5,565 nucleotides of DNA. Source: a bacterium CG2_30_54_10 (lineage in GTDB: Bacteria; Muiribacteriota; Ozemobacteria; Ozemobacterales; Ozemobacteraceae). The notes beneath the pieces were generated by a model. That model did not search any database, had not been told where the DNA came from, and saw only the letters and a program-made list of their open reading frames with translations. How positions within the stretch are numbered: the stretch's first letter is position 1; the number at the start of each line of letters is the position of its first letter. A program made the translations under genes and the position numbers. This document shows, in pieces, positions 1 to 5,464 of this stretch. The stretch is from contig MNYA01000167.1 in NCBI GenBank assembly GCA_001872985.1, positions 1-5,565 on the forward strand, in the 5' to 3' direction.

Positions 1-81
1 GGAAAAGTAACTGCCAGGCCGCGACTACTCTTCGTCAGGATGCGAGGAATTGTTTAACTAAAACTTACAACCCTGAAACTC
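1..81. other. Downstream flank of pilC, nothing recognised
   Basis: No gene start, intrinsic terminator or strong repeat is visible in the 81 bases after the pilC stop codon. The operon may continue beyond the window edge. Confidence 0.5.
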
Positions 82-1296
82 TTACTTCAGCAGTTTGGAA
101 ATGTTGAAGAGGGGAAGGAACATCGATAAGGCGATCGTGAGAACTATCCCGCCCATGATGACCGTCATAATCGGCTCGATAGCCGCCAGGATGGCGTTAA
201 TGGTCTCCTGGGTCTCGGCGTCGAAATATTCGCCGACCTTGTTGAGCATCATGTCGACTTTGCCGGTGGTTTCCCCGACGTGGATCATAAGGGTGACCAT
301 CGCCGGAAAAAGAAATTTGTTCGTTTGCATGGGGGCGGTGAAGCTTCCGCCGCGCTCGACGCTGGTGTGGATCTCATTTATGACATCACGAACGTAATCG
401 TTGGGAATGGTTTCACCAGTGATTTTCAGAGCTCGCAGCGCCGGAACTCCGCCTTTGACCAGAGCCCCGAGGGTGTGGGCGAATCTGGCGATGTAAACCT
501 TTCGAAACAATTTTCCGAACAGTGGGACGCGAAGCTGGATCCAGGAGTAGACCCGCCAGCCATAGCGGGTTCTAAGGAACATCCAGATGAGAAAGATGCT
601 CAGGGCGATCAGCCCGAGCAGTGTCGACCATCGATAGAGCAGGAAGTCGGAAATTGTCATTACAATCTTGGTCGGCAACGGAAGCAGGTTCTCCTTGCCC
701 TTGAACAACTGCATGAAGGTCGGAAAGACGTAGGTCAAAAGACCGACGATGACCCCGATCGCAACCAGCACGACGATGACGGGAAGCACCATAGCCCCGC
801 GGATGCGGCTTTTGGTCTTTTCCTGATTTTCGGTGTAAGCGGCATATCTGAGAAGGATCTGATCGAGCATGCCGCCCTCCTCGCCGGCTTTGACGAGGTT
901 GGTGAAGAGCGGGGGAAAAATTGCCGAATGACCTTTCAGTGATTCAGAAAAAGATTTCCCGCTGGCAATCTGAGAGTTGATGTCGGTCAGAACCGATTTC
1001 AGAGTCGGGTTGTCAGCCTGCTCCGCAAGGGAGGCCAGGCTTGCGCGAAGAGAGCATCCGGCGTCGATCAGCGTGGCGAGGTTGACGTATAAATACTTCA
1101 GGTCGTAGGCGGAGACCCAGTTGAAAAACTTGCCTAGATCGAAGCTGAGGGAAAGGGCGGTCTTCGGGCTAATCGAGGTCACGGAGATTCCGGCGGTGGA
1201 GAGCCTGTTTACGGCTTCGGCTTGGCTATCCCCGGGCTCGTCACCGGATACGAATTTCCCCGATCCGTCAATGCCGTTATAGGTGTAAACCGGCAT
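82..1296 (-). CDS. pilC: Type IV pilus / type II secretion inner-membrane platform protein (PilC/GspF family)
   Basis: This 404-residue polytopic protein is the inner-membrane platform on which the assembly ATPase acts to insert pilin subunits into a growing type IV pilus or pseudopilus. Seen in the sequence: a short N-terminal cytoplasmic stretch typical of the family (Y4-Y6, G8, G11), then two T2SSF domains at about residues 64-187 and 267-388. Each carries the family motif: G137-E-E-G-G at 137-141 and G341-E-T-T-G at 341-345. Three hydrophobic membrane segments lie at about 167-192, 217-241 and 373-395. The length is the usual ~400 residues and the ORF is intact. The ATG at 1296 starts 5 bases after the pilB stop, and an AGGAG at 1308-1312 inside the last pilB codons lies 11 bases upstream, so translation is probably coupled. 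Pilus versus secretion use cannot be decided from the protein alone. The missing pilT between B and C, and no visible pilin, leave the subtype open. Confidence 0.95.
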   Translation of the reverse strand: MPVYTYNGIDGSGKFVSGDEPGDSQAEAVNRLSTAGISVTSISPKTALSLSFDLGKFFNWVSAYDLKYLYVNLATLIDAGCSLRASLASLAEQADNPTLKSVLTDINSQIASGKSFSESLKGHSAIFPPLFTNLVKAGEEGGMLDQILLRYAAYTENQEKTKSRIRGAMVLPVIVVLVAIGVIVGLLTYVFPTFMQLFKGKENLLPLPTKIVMTISDFLLYRWSTLLGLIALSIFLIWMFLRTRYGWRVYSWIQLRVPLFGKLFRKVYIARFAHTLGALVKGGVPALRALKITGETIPNDYVRDVINEIHTSVERGGSFTAPMQTNKFLFPAMVTLMIHVGETTGKVDMMLNKVGEYFDAETQETINAILAAIEPIMTVIMGGIVLTIALSMFLPLFNISKLLK

Positions 1297-1301
1297 TCGG
1301 G

Positions 1302-3002
1302 TCAGATCTCCTCGCTCTTGGTGACCCGGAGAAGCTCTTGTACCGTCGTGATTCCATGGTGAGCCTTATAGATGCCGCATTTCCGTAGGGGGACCATTCC
1401 GTGTTCTATTGCGGCTTTTCGGATCTCGGACGAGGTGGCTTTCCCCGTGATCATTCTGCGAATGGCATCGTCGAGGGTCATCATCTCGTGGATTGCCGTT
1501 CGGCCCCTGTACCCGCTCGAACCGCAGCTGTTGCAGCCCTTGCCTCTGAAAAACTCAAGCTTTTCAGTGATTCCGAGTTGAGCCATCTGAAGGTCGGCGA
1601 GGTCTTCCGGGGGGGGGACGTCGCTTTGCTTGCATTTGGGGCAGATGCGGCGAACAAGGCGCTGAGCGACCGCCGCGAGGAGGGTCGAGGCGATAAGATA
1701 CGGCTCGACCTGAAGGTCGATGAGACGCCCGATGGTCGAGGGGGCATCGTTCGTATGAAGGGTGGACAGAACAAGGTGACCCGTCATGGCCGCCTCGGTG
1801 GCAATCTGGGCGGTTTCGTGGTCGCGGATCTCGCCCACCATGATAACATTCGGATCTTGGCGCATGAGGGCTCGCAGAGTTCTTTCGAAGGTGAGGCCGA
1901 TATCGGATTTCACTTGGACCTGGTTGATGCCCTTGACCTGCATTTCGACCGGATCTTCAGCGGTGCTGATGTTGATTTTGGGGGAGATGATGAAGTTGAT
2001 CGCCGCATACAGGGTGGAGGTTTTCCCGCTTCCGGTGGGGCCGTTCAGAAGAAGGATTCCGTTGGGTTGTTTGACGGCATTTTCGAACTTTTGGAGCATC
2101 TCATTTTCGAAGCCGACATCACGCAGGGTAAGGTTCAGAGCGCTTTTGTCGAGAACGCGGATGACTATCTTCTCGCCCCAGACGACCGGCATGCAACTGA
2201 CACGCAGATCGACGTTCTTGTCGGTGAGCTTTGCCCGTATTCGCCCGTCCTGCGGGAGGCGCTTTTCGGAGATATCCATCTCGGCCATGATCTTGACGCG
2301 GGAGGTAATCTCACTCTGGTTTGCTTTTGGAACCTTGAGCAGCTCCGCGAGAACGCCGTCGACGCGGAACCTGACCCTAAGGTGGTCTTCTTCGGGTTCG
2401 AGGTGTATGTCGGAGGCTTTCTCGCTGATCGCCTGACGTATGAGCTGGCTGACGAAGTTGACCACGGCCGCCTCATCGGTTGCCATGAGGTCGAATGCCG
2501 ACACTTCGCCCTGCGCCTTTGGTGCGCCGGATTCAGATTCTTTCCTGATAGTTTTGAGTGCCGAGGAAACATCTTCGGCTCCGTAATATTTACGTATCGC
2601 GGAAACGATATGCGATTCAGGGGCAATCGCCTCTTCGACCTCAAGATTCGTTTGGTAGCGGATTTCATCGACGATGAACGCATCGAGAGGATCAGCCATT
2701 GCAACCGTGAGGTTTCTTCCTTTTTTTGCGACCGGCATCAGTGTGTGGCTTCTGACGATTGTCTCAGGGATCAGCTTGAGGAGTTCGGGAGAGATGACGG
2801 CCTCATCCATCTGGATGAATGGAATCCCTAACTGGCCAGCGAGGGCCTGGGCGATCTGTTCGTCGGTGCAGAATTTGAGCTCGGTCAGAACCTTGCCAAG
2901 GCGTTTTCCAAGCTCTTTTTGTTTGCTGAGGGCTTGGCCGAGCTGCTCCTTGGAAATCAGGCCGGAGTCGATAAGCGCATCACCAAGGCGTTTGCGGATC
3001 AT
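1302..3002 (-). CDS. pilB: Type IV pilus / type II secretion assembly ATPase (PilB/GspE family)
   Basis: This hexameric cytoplasmic ATPase powers pilus or pseudopilus extension through PilC. The order of parts in its 566 residues is: an N-terminal T2SSE_N/MshE-type domain (about 1-150), a linker, and the catalytic GspE core. In the core, Walker A is GPTGSGKT at 321-328, the Asp box surrounds E349-D350, the Walker B/GEIRD segment is at 385-394, and the His box with H409 and H416 is at 407-420. A tetracysteine zinc motif, C454-x2-C457 and C490-x2-C493, marks PilB/GspE assembly ATPases rather than PilT retraction ATPases. Length is normal and all key residues are present. The ATG at 3002 overlaps the stop of the TPR gene by four bases (ATGA). 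No strong Shine-Dalgarno is seen, which suggests translational coupling. A nine-C run (1609-1617) encodes V462-P463-P464-P465 between the two cysteine pairs. The PilB or GspE name depends on the missing pilin context; PilB is preferred because of the pilC neighbour and the tight operon. Confidence 0.96.
   Translation of the reverse strand: MIRKRLGDALIDSGLISKEQLGQALSKQKELGKRLGKVLTELKFCTDEQIAQALAGQLGIPFIQMDEAVISPELLKLIPETIVRSHTLMPVAKKGRNLTVAMADPLDAFIVDEIRYQTNLEVEEAIAPESHIVSAIRKYYGAEDVSSALKTIRKESESGAPKAQGEVSAFDLMATDEAAVVNFVSQLIRQAISEKASDIHLEPEEDHLRVRFRVDGVLAELLKVPKANQSEITSRVKIMAEMDISEKRLPQDGRIRAKLTDKNVDLRVSCMPVVWGEKIVIRVLDKSALNLTLRDVGFENEMLQKFENAVKQPNGILLLNGPTGSGKTSTLYAAINFIISPKINISTAEDPVEMQVKGINQVQVKSDIGLTFERTLRALMRQDPNVIMVGEIRDHETAQIATEAAMTGHLVLSTLHTNDAPSTIGRLIDLQVEPYLIASTLLAAVAQRLVRRICPKCKQSDVPPPEDLADLQMAQLGITEKLEFFRGKGCNSCGSSGYRGRTAIHEMMTLDDAIRRMITGKATSSEIRKAAIEHGMVPLRKCGIYKAHHGITTVQELLRVTKSEEI
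1609..1617 (-). repeat. C9 homopolymer inside pilB
   Basis: Nine consecutive C on the coding strand (G on the plus strand) encode part of V462 and P463-P465 of PilB, between its two CxxC pairs. The reading frame is open as given. Loss of one C would add about 43 out-of-frame residues and stop at 1481-1483; gain of one C would stop at 1565-1567. Either removes the second cysteine pair and the C-terminus. Confidence 0.8.
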
Positions 3003-3772
3003 TCTGGGGATGAATCATCATCTTCCCAGTGCCAGTAGTAATGGCGGGCAAGATGGAAGTTAGGGTTGATCTGGAGCGCTTTGCGGAATTCGGCCATCGA
3101 TTTGTCCTTCAAGCCCTTTCGGCGGTAAGCCATTCCAAGTTTGAAATGGATGTCAGTGAAACCGGTGTTTGTGCGGAAGAACGACTCCATTTGGCGAATC
3201 GTCTCGTTGAGCAGCACCGGGTCATCGAAAAGGAGTTCGGGTTCGTAGGGGAAAGGGTTCTGCGATCGCACCAGGAAGGGGGGAAGAGCGATCAGCTTTT
3301 TCAGCGTGGCTATGGCCTCGGCAAGGTTGCCTTCTTTTTCGTATACCAGCGCGAGTATGTAAAGAGCGTCGCCGAACTGCTCGTTTAGCTGCAGGGTGTG
3401 CAGAAGACATTCTTTGGACTGGGCAATGCGTCCGGCCGCAAAATGGATTTTTCCAAGCCAGAAATATGTGTCGGGCCATTCGGGCTTTTGGATTTTGGCG
3501 GTTTCGAAGGCTGCGACGGCCGCTTCGATGTTTCCAAGAAGTTCATGGCAGCGTCCGACGGCCAGAAGCATGGAGGTGTCCCGTGGGTCGAGGCGGGCTG
3601 CTTCGATGAATGCAGCAAGAGCTTCAGGGTAAAGCCCCTTTTTGAAATACGCATTCCCGATGTCGCGACGATACTTGGTTTGTTCGGGGCTTGCGGCGAT
3701 CAGTATCTTGCACCGCTCGATGACCTCATCGACCAGTTCCGGGCTGAAATAGGATATGAATTCGTCTGGCAT
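2999..3772 (-). CDS. TPR-repeat protein, first gene of the pilBC operon
   Basis: This 257-residue protein consists largely of tetratricopeptide repeats. Repeat-like helical pairs lie at about residues 31-64, 65-98, 99-132, 133-166 and 205-238. They have the usual G8/Y11/A20/P32-type positions, for example G39-x-A-Y-F-K-K-G46 with L61-D-P63, and L212-G-x-A-Y with I235-N-P237. A segment at about 163-195, rich in proline, phenylalanine and acidic residues, interrupts the repeats. The C-terminus is aromatic and acidic (W247, W249, D251-D253). No signal peptide, lipobox or membrane segment is seen, so it is predicted to be cytoplasmic. That makes it unlike the outer-membrane TPR pilotin PilF/PilW, which is a lipoprotein. 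TPR folds bind proteins; the 4-base overlap with pilB suggests that PilB or another pilus component is the partner, but no specific function can be assigned. The ATG at 3772 is the only good start and lies just after a G8 run that would serve as ribosome-binding sequence. Confidence 0.9.
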   Translation of the reverse strand: MPDEFISYFSPELVDEVIERCKILIAASPEQTKYRRDIGNAYFKKGLYPEALAAFIEAARLDPRDTSMLLAVGRCHELLGNIEAAVAAFETAKIQKPEWPDTYFWLGKIHFAAGRIAQSKECLLHTLQLNEQFGDALYILALVYEKEGNLAEAIATLKKLIALPPFLVRSQNPFPYEPELLFDDPVLLNETIRQMESFFRTNTGFTDIHFKLGMAYRRKGLKDKSMAEFRKALQINPNFHLARHYYWHWEDDDSSPE

Positions 3773-3774
3773 TT

Positions 3775-3782
3775 CCCCCCCC
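3775..3782 (-). promoter_or_regulatory. G8 homopolymer in the ribosome-binding region of the TPR gene
   Basis: On the minus strand an uninterrupted run of eight G ends two bases before the ATG at 3772, inside a leader of about 15 bases. It is the only purine-rich, SD-complementary stretch available, so it presumably acts as the ribosome-binding site. A run of this length can change by slippage and would alter spacing to the start codon. Confidence 0.6.
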
Positions 3783-3793
3783 TATTTGCTGGC

Positions 3794-3823
3794 ATTCTAG
3801 TTAACAACCCGGCTTTTTGTCAA
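3794..3823 (-). promoter_or_regulatory. Sigma70-type promoter of the TPR-pilB-pilC operon
   Basis: On the minus strand a perfect -35 box TTGACA (3818-3823) is followed after 18 bases by TAGAAT (3794-3799), a five-of-six match to the -10 consensus. Transcription would begin near 3786-3788, giving a leader of only about 15 bases before the ATG at 3772. The next two genes follow with an overlap and a 5-base gap, so this is the natural promoter of all three. Confidence 0.72.
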
Positions 3824-3880
3824 CAACACAAAAAGGTATCTGTTTAATAATTCAGAGAAACTCAATGATTCCTGGCGCAA

Positions 3881-3945
3881 GAGATTTCTCCCTTCGGTCG
3901 AAATGACAGCATCGTTTGTCATTCCGAACGAATGTGAGGAATCTC
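3881..3945. repeat. 65-bp imperfect inverted repeat (dispersed intergenic palindrome)
   Basis: The left arm 3881-3908 and right arm 3917-3945 pair along their whole length, with a one-base bulge and a handful of mismatches, around an 8-base loop (3909-3916). The outer ends match as GAGATT on the left and AATCTC on the right; the inner ends match as AATGACA and TGTCATT. Repeats with the phrases TGTCATTCCGAACGAA and GAGGAATCTC are familiar, by memory, from intergenic regions of many unrelated bacteria. It has no coding capacity and no neighbouring transposase. It lies in the leader-side region upstream of the operon promoter. Confidence 0.8.
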
Positions 3946-4043
3946 GCTTTATTTTGAGAATCAACTAAATGCCCCTCCTAATTTGAGCAGATACACAAAA
4001 AAAACAATGACCCGTACAAAGGCGAACAAATGAAATTCCAACC

Positions 4044-4204
4044 GTTGAAACGGGTGTGACCTTCTCGCCATGTGGCGGCACAAAGTGGAAGCGGCTTCCA
4101 GCTGCTGTGCGGAGGCTGGAAGCCTCCGGCACGTTTTTGGGTTTTCCGGATGGCCTGAATTGGCCGCTGCCTTTGCATGCTTCAAAGGTCACACCCGTTG
4201 AAAC
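4044..4204. mobile_element. MITE-like non-coding element with terminal inverted repeats and flanking 8-bp direct repeats
   Basis: A 145-bp segment (4052-4196) begins with GGGTGTGACCTT (4052-4063) and ends with its exact reverse complement (4185-4196). It is flanked on both sides, directly abutting, by the octamer GTTGAAAC (4044-4051 and 4197-4204). Terminal inverted repeats plus a matching direct repeat are the expected signature of an inserted miniature transposable element with target-site duplication. The pairing of the arms actually extends three bases into the direct repeats (15 bp, 4049-4063 with 4185-4199). The interior is palindrome-rich (4086-4127) and contains no convincing gene; short open frames across it look like repeat translation. 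No transposase is in the window, so it would depend on one elsewhere. The alternative is a REP/BIME-like structural repeat whose direct repeats are chance. Confidence 0.6.
4086..4127. repeat. Nested overlapping palindromes at the core of the element
   Basis: Three mutually exclusive hairpins share bases. TGGAAGC (4086-4092) pairs with GCTTCCA (4094-4100). GGCTTCCAGC (4093-4102) pairs perfectly with GCTGGAAGCC (4115-4124) around a 12-base loop. GGAGGC (4111-4116) pairs with GCCTCC (4122-4127) around a 5-base loop. The heptamer TGGAAGC recurs at 4117-4123. No U-tract follows, so it does not look like an intrinsic terminator on either strand. Confidence 0.75.
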
Positions 4205-4295
4205 CCTGATTAAATCACATGCCATTTTTCGAAAAACACGATTTGTCAACTTGCCTGCGTATCATTGAAAAAAAAGATTCACTGTCGCTGCTTTC

Positions 4296-5300
4296 TCAGG
4301 GGTCGACCCTGATGAGGCTGGAGATCCGATCTATCAGTTTGACGTCGAAAAGCCTTTTTCCATAAGGCTGGACTTTAGCGAGGTCATAAATGGTCTTGAA
4401 AGGCCGGGCTTCGATTATCGCCTTCGCACGTTTTTCGCCGATTCCGGGAAGATCTTTCAACTGCTCGATCGTAGCCGTGTTGATGTTGACCGCCAAGCGT
4501 TCACCAGTTGCCAACCGGCTGACTGATTCGGGGGCTGTCTCATTTACCTGAAGCAGGGCTGGTGATGCCCCTGTTCCCCCTGAATCCTGGCCTGCAGCTT
4601 TCAGCATTCCAAGCCAGTAATCGACGACGTTTTGGACTGCGGCCGTGTACTGCCGGTCGACCATATCTTTCAGGTCGAAAATTTTGTTTCCTGTGCGATA
4701 TGCCTGCCCGATCGATTCGTAGAATGGTCTGGCCACTCTCGCCATTTTCTCGAGCCGGTCGAGAGGGTTTGTAACCGGGTTGTAGCACACATCACCGATT
4801 CTGATCTTTGAAAGTTGTCCCTGGACATCCTTCTCAAAGGCGGAGTGATATTCGCTTTCATACGGATCGGTGCGCGAGCCGGCCGTATGGAGCGGCTGAT
4901 TGATATCGGCGATGTAGTGGCCGATCAGACCGAGTGTGTATGCGGCGTCGCCATCGGACTGACCGGATCGGAGCAGGCTTGTTCCCTCGTTGAAAAGGCT
5001 TTTGACGCGGTTTTCGCAGTCTCGGGTAATTTCGCCGATCTGGTAGACATGGCACATGAAATCCTTCAGGATCGTGTCAGGATCGGTTGATCCTTTGAGG
5101 ATCCGTTCTTTGAACGGCCCGAACCGCTGGAAAAACGAAGCCGGCATTCGGTTCAAAGCATCGGAAACGATTTTCCGGTGCGTGTGATACGACCATGCGA
5201 ACGCTGCCTGGGAAGCCGCAAACAGGGAAACCGCAAACAGGGCCAGGATCAGAATGGCCCGACGGCGGAAGGGAATGAGCTTTTTAATGAGCTTGTTCAT
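4296..5300 (-). CDS. Exported zinc-dependent phospholipase C / P1-nuclease-fold protein with C-terminal ComEA-like helix-hairpin-helix domain
   Basis: This 334-residue exported protein has three parts. A signal peptide has a basic n-region (K3-R14), a hydrophobic core (15-29) and a likely cut after AFA35. The mature chain then begins with W36, as in zinc-dependent phospholipases C and P1 nuclease, where the N-terminal Trp binds zinc. The ligand pattern follows: H41, D73 or D75, H84, then H128-x3-D132-x2-Q-P-x-H138 and H152-x3-E156. The spacing of the last five (4, 6, 14, 4) and the final Glu match Bacillus cereus phospholipase C (H118, D122, H128, H142, E146) better than P1 nuclease. After a G/S-rich linker (about 238-270) comes an HhH domain (271-330) with N272-I-N-T and LPGIGEKRAKAI (283-294), as in ComEA, which binds double-stranded DNA; its second hairpin is degenerate. 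It probably acts in the periplasm or outside. The substrate, phospholipid or nucleic acid, is not known. AGGAG at 5307-5311, six bases upstream, supports this start. Confidence 0.85.
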   Translation of the reverse strand: MNKLIKKLIPFRRRAILILALFAVSLFAASQAAFAWSYHTHRKIVSDALNRMPASFFQRFGPFKERILKGSTDPDTILKDFMCHVYQIGEITRDCENRVKSLFNEGTSLLRSGQSDGDAAYTLGLIGHYIADINQPLHTAGSRTDPYESEYHSAFEKDVQGQLSKIRIGDVCYNPVTNPLDRLEKMARVARPFYESIGQAYRTGNKIFDLKDMVDRQYTAAVQNVVDYWLGMLKAAGQDSGGTGASPALLQVNETAPESVSRLATGERLAVNINTATIEQLKDLPGIGEKRAKAIIEARPFKTIYDLAKVQPYGKRLFDVKLIDRISSLIRVDP

Positions 5301-5306
5301 GAGTTT

Positions 5307-5311
5307 CTCCT
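5307..5311 (-). promoter_or_regulatory. Shine-Dalgarno of the exported PLC-like/HhH gene
   Basis: AGGAG on the minus strand lies six bases before the ATG at 5300. It is the strongest ribosome-binding site in the window and fixes the start directly ahead of a well-formed signal peptide. Confidence 0.8.
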
Positions 5312-5332
5312 GTGACGACGTGCTCTTTGGTC

Positions 5333-5361
5333 ATGATACTCGTCTTTCTACGGTCGGACAA
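5333..5361 (-). promoter_or_regulatory. Probable sigma70-type promoter of the exported PLC-like/HhH gene
   Basis: On the minus strand TTGTCC (5356-5361, four of six to consensus) and TATCAT (5333-5338, five of six) are separated by the ideal 17 bases. Transcription would begin near 5326, leaving a leader of about 26 bases that contains the AGGAG site. Confidence 0.5.
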
Positions 5362-5420
5362 GGTGGTATAATTCGGTAGTAGATAATTGGTGGTGGAAAA
5401 AATCTGACCCTACTAACGTT

Positions 5421-5433
5421 GGGTGTGACCTTT
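5421..5433 (+). repeat. Third copy of the element's terminal repeat motif
   Basis: GGGTGTGACCTTT here is identical over 12 bases to the left terminal repeat at 4052-4063 and over 13 bases to the right one read on the minus strand (4184-4196). No matching inverted partner is seen before the window ends, so it is either one end of another element that runs past 5565 or a solo end. Confidence 0.6.
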
Positions 5434-5436
5434 AAT

Positions 5437-5464
5437 GTGGGGGCGACCGGCCGGTCGGCCCTAC
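5437..5464. repeat. 28-bp GC-rich palindrome
   Basis: A perfect 14-bp palindrome (CGACCGG/CCGGTCG, 5444-5457) extends to 28 bp with two mismatched pairs (arms 5437-5450 and 5451-5464). The phrase resembles intergenic palindromes seen in many environmental bacterial genomes. It has no U-tract and no coding role. Confidence 0.7.

Larger units (their letters stand above)
3824..4295. other. Gene-free intergenic region with repeats
   Basis: Between the exported-protein gene and the pilus operon promoter no believable gene is seen on either strand. The space holds the 65-bp inverted repeat, the MITE-like element with its core palindromes, and two A8 runs (3997-4004 and 4268-4275). Open frames of 66-94 codons here run through the repeats, lack ribosome-binding sites and have low-complexity, arginine/proline-rich translations. 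Confidence 0.75.

Noticed and set aside
2721..2729. A-AAA-AAA slippery heptamer in pilB (residues 92-94) as a -1 frameshift site
   Set aside because: The -1 frame stops after about ten codons, no stimulatory structure was recognised, and the long frame encodes a normal PilB; Lys-Lys codons explain it.
1401..2831. Long 476-codon plus-strand open frame antisense to pilB
   Set aside because: It is the complement shadow of a clearly conserved ATPase; its translation shows no recognisable domain and it has no ribosome-binding site.
4044..4204. GTTGAAAC octamers resemble the ends of some CRISPR repeats
   Set aside because: Only two copies exist, 153 bases apart, with no repeat-spacer periodicity and no cas gene; a target duplication explains them better.
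4245..4250. TTGACA-like box on the minus strand in the intergenic region
   Set aside because: No -10 element at suitable spacing and nothing but repeats downstream before the operon's own promoter.
3961..4268. Short open frames of 66-94 codons on both strands across the intergenic repeats
   Set aside because: They run through the MITE-like element, overlap one another in several frames, lack ribosome-binding sites and have repeat-derived R/P/S-rich translations.
4268..4316. Possible terminator after the exported-protein gene: small GGGTCGACCC palindrome near the stop codon and a T8 run on the minus strand
   Set aside because: The T-run is about 20 bases from a weak hairpin that overlaps the stop codon, so the arrangement is not that of an intrinsic terminator.
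5367..5372. Perfect TATAAT on the plus strand as a divergent promoter
   Set aside because: There is no acceptable -35 box 16-18 bases upstream and no plus-strand gene downstream in the window.
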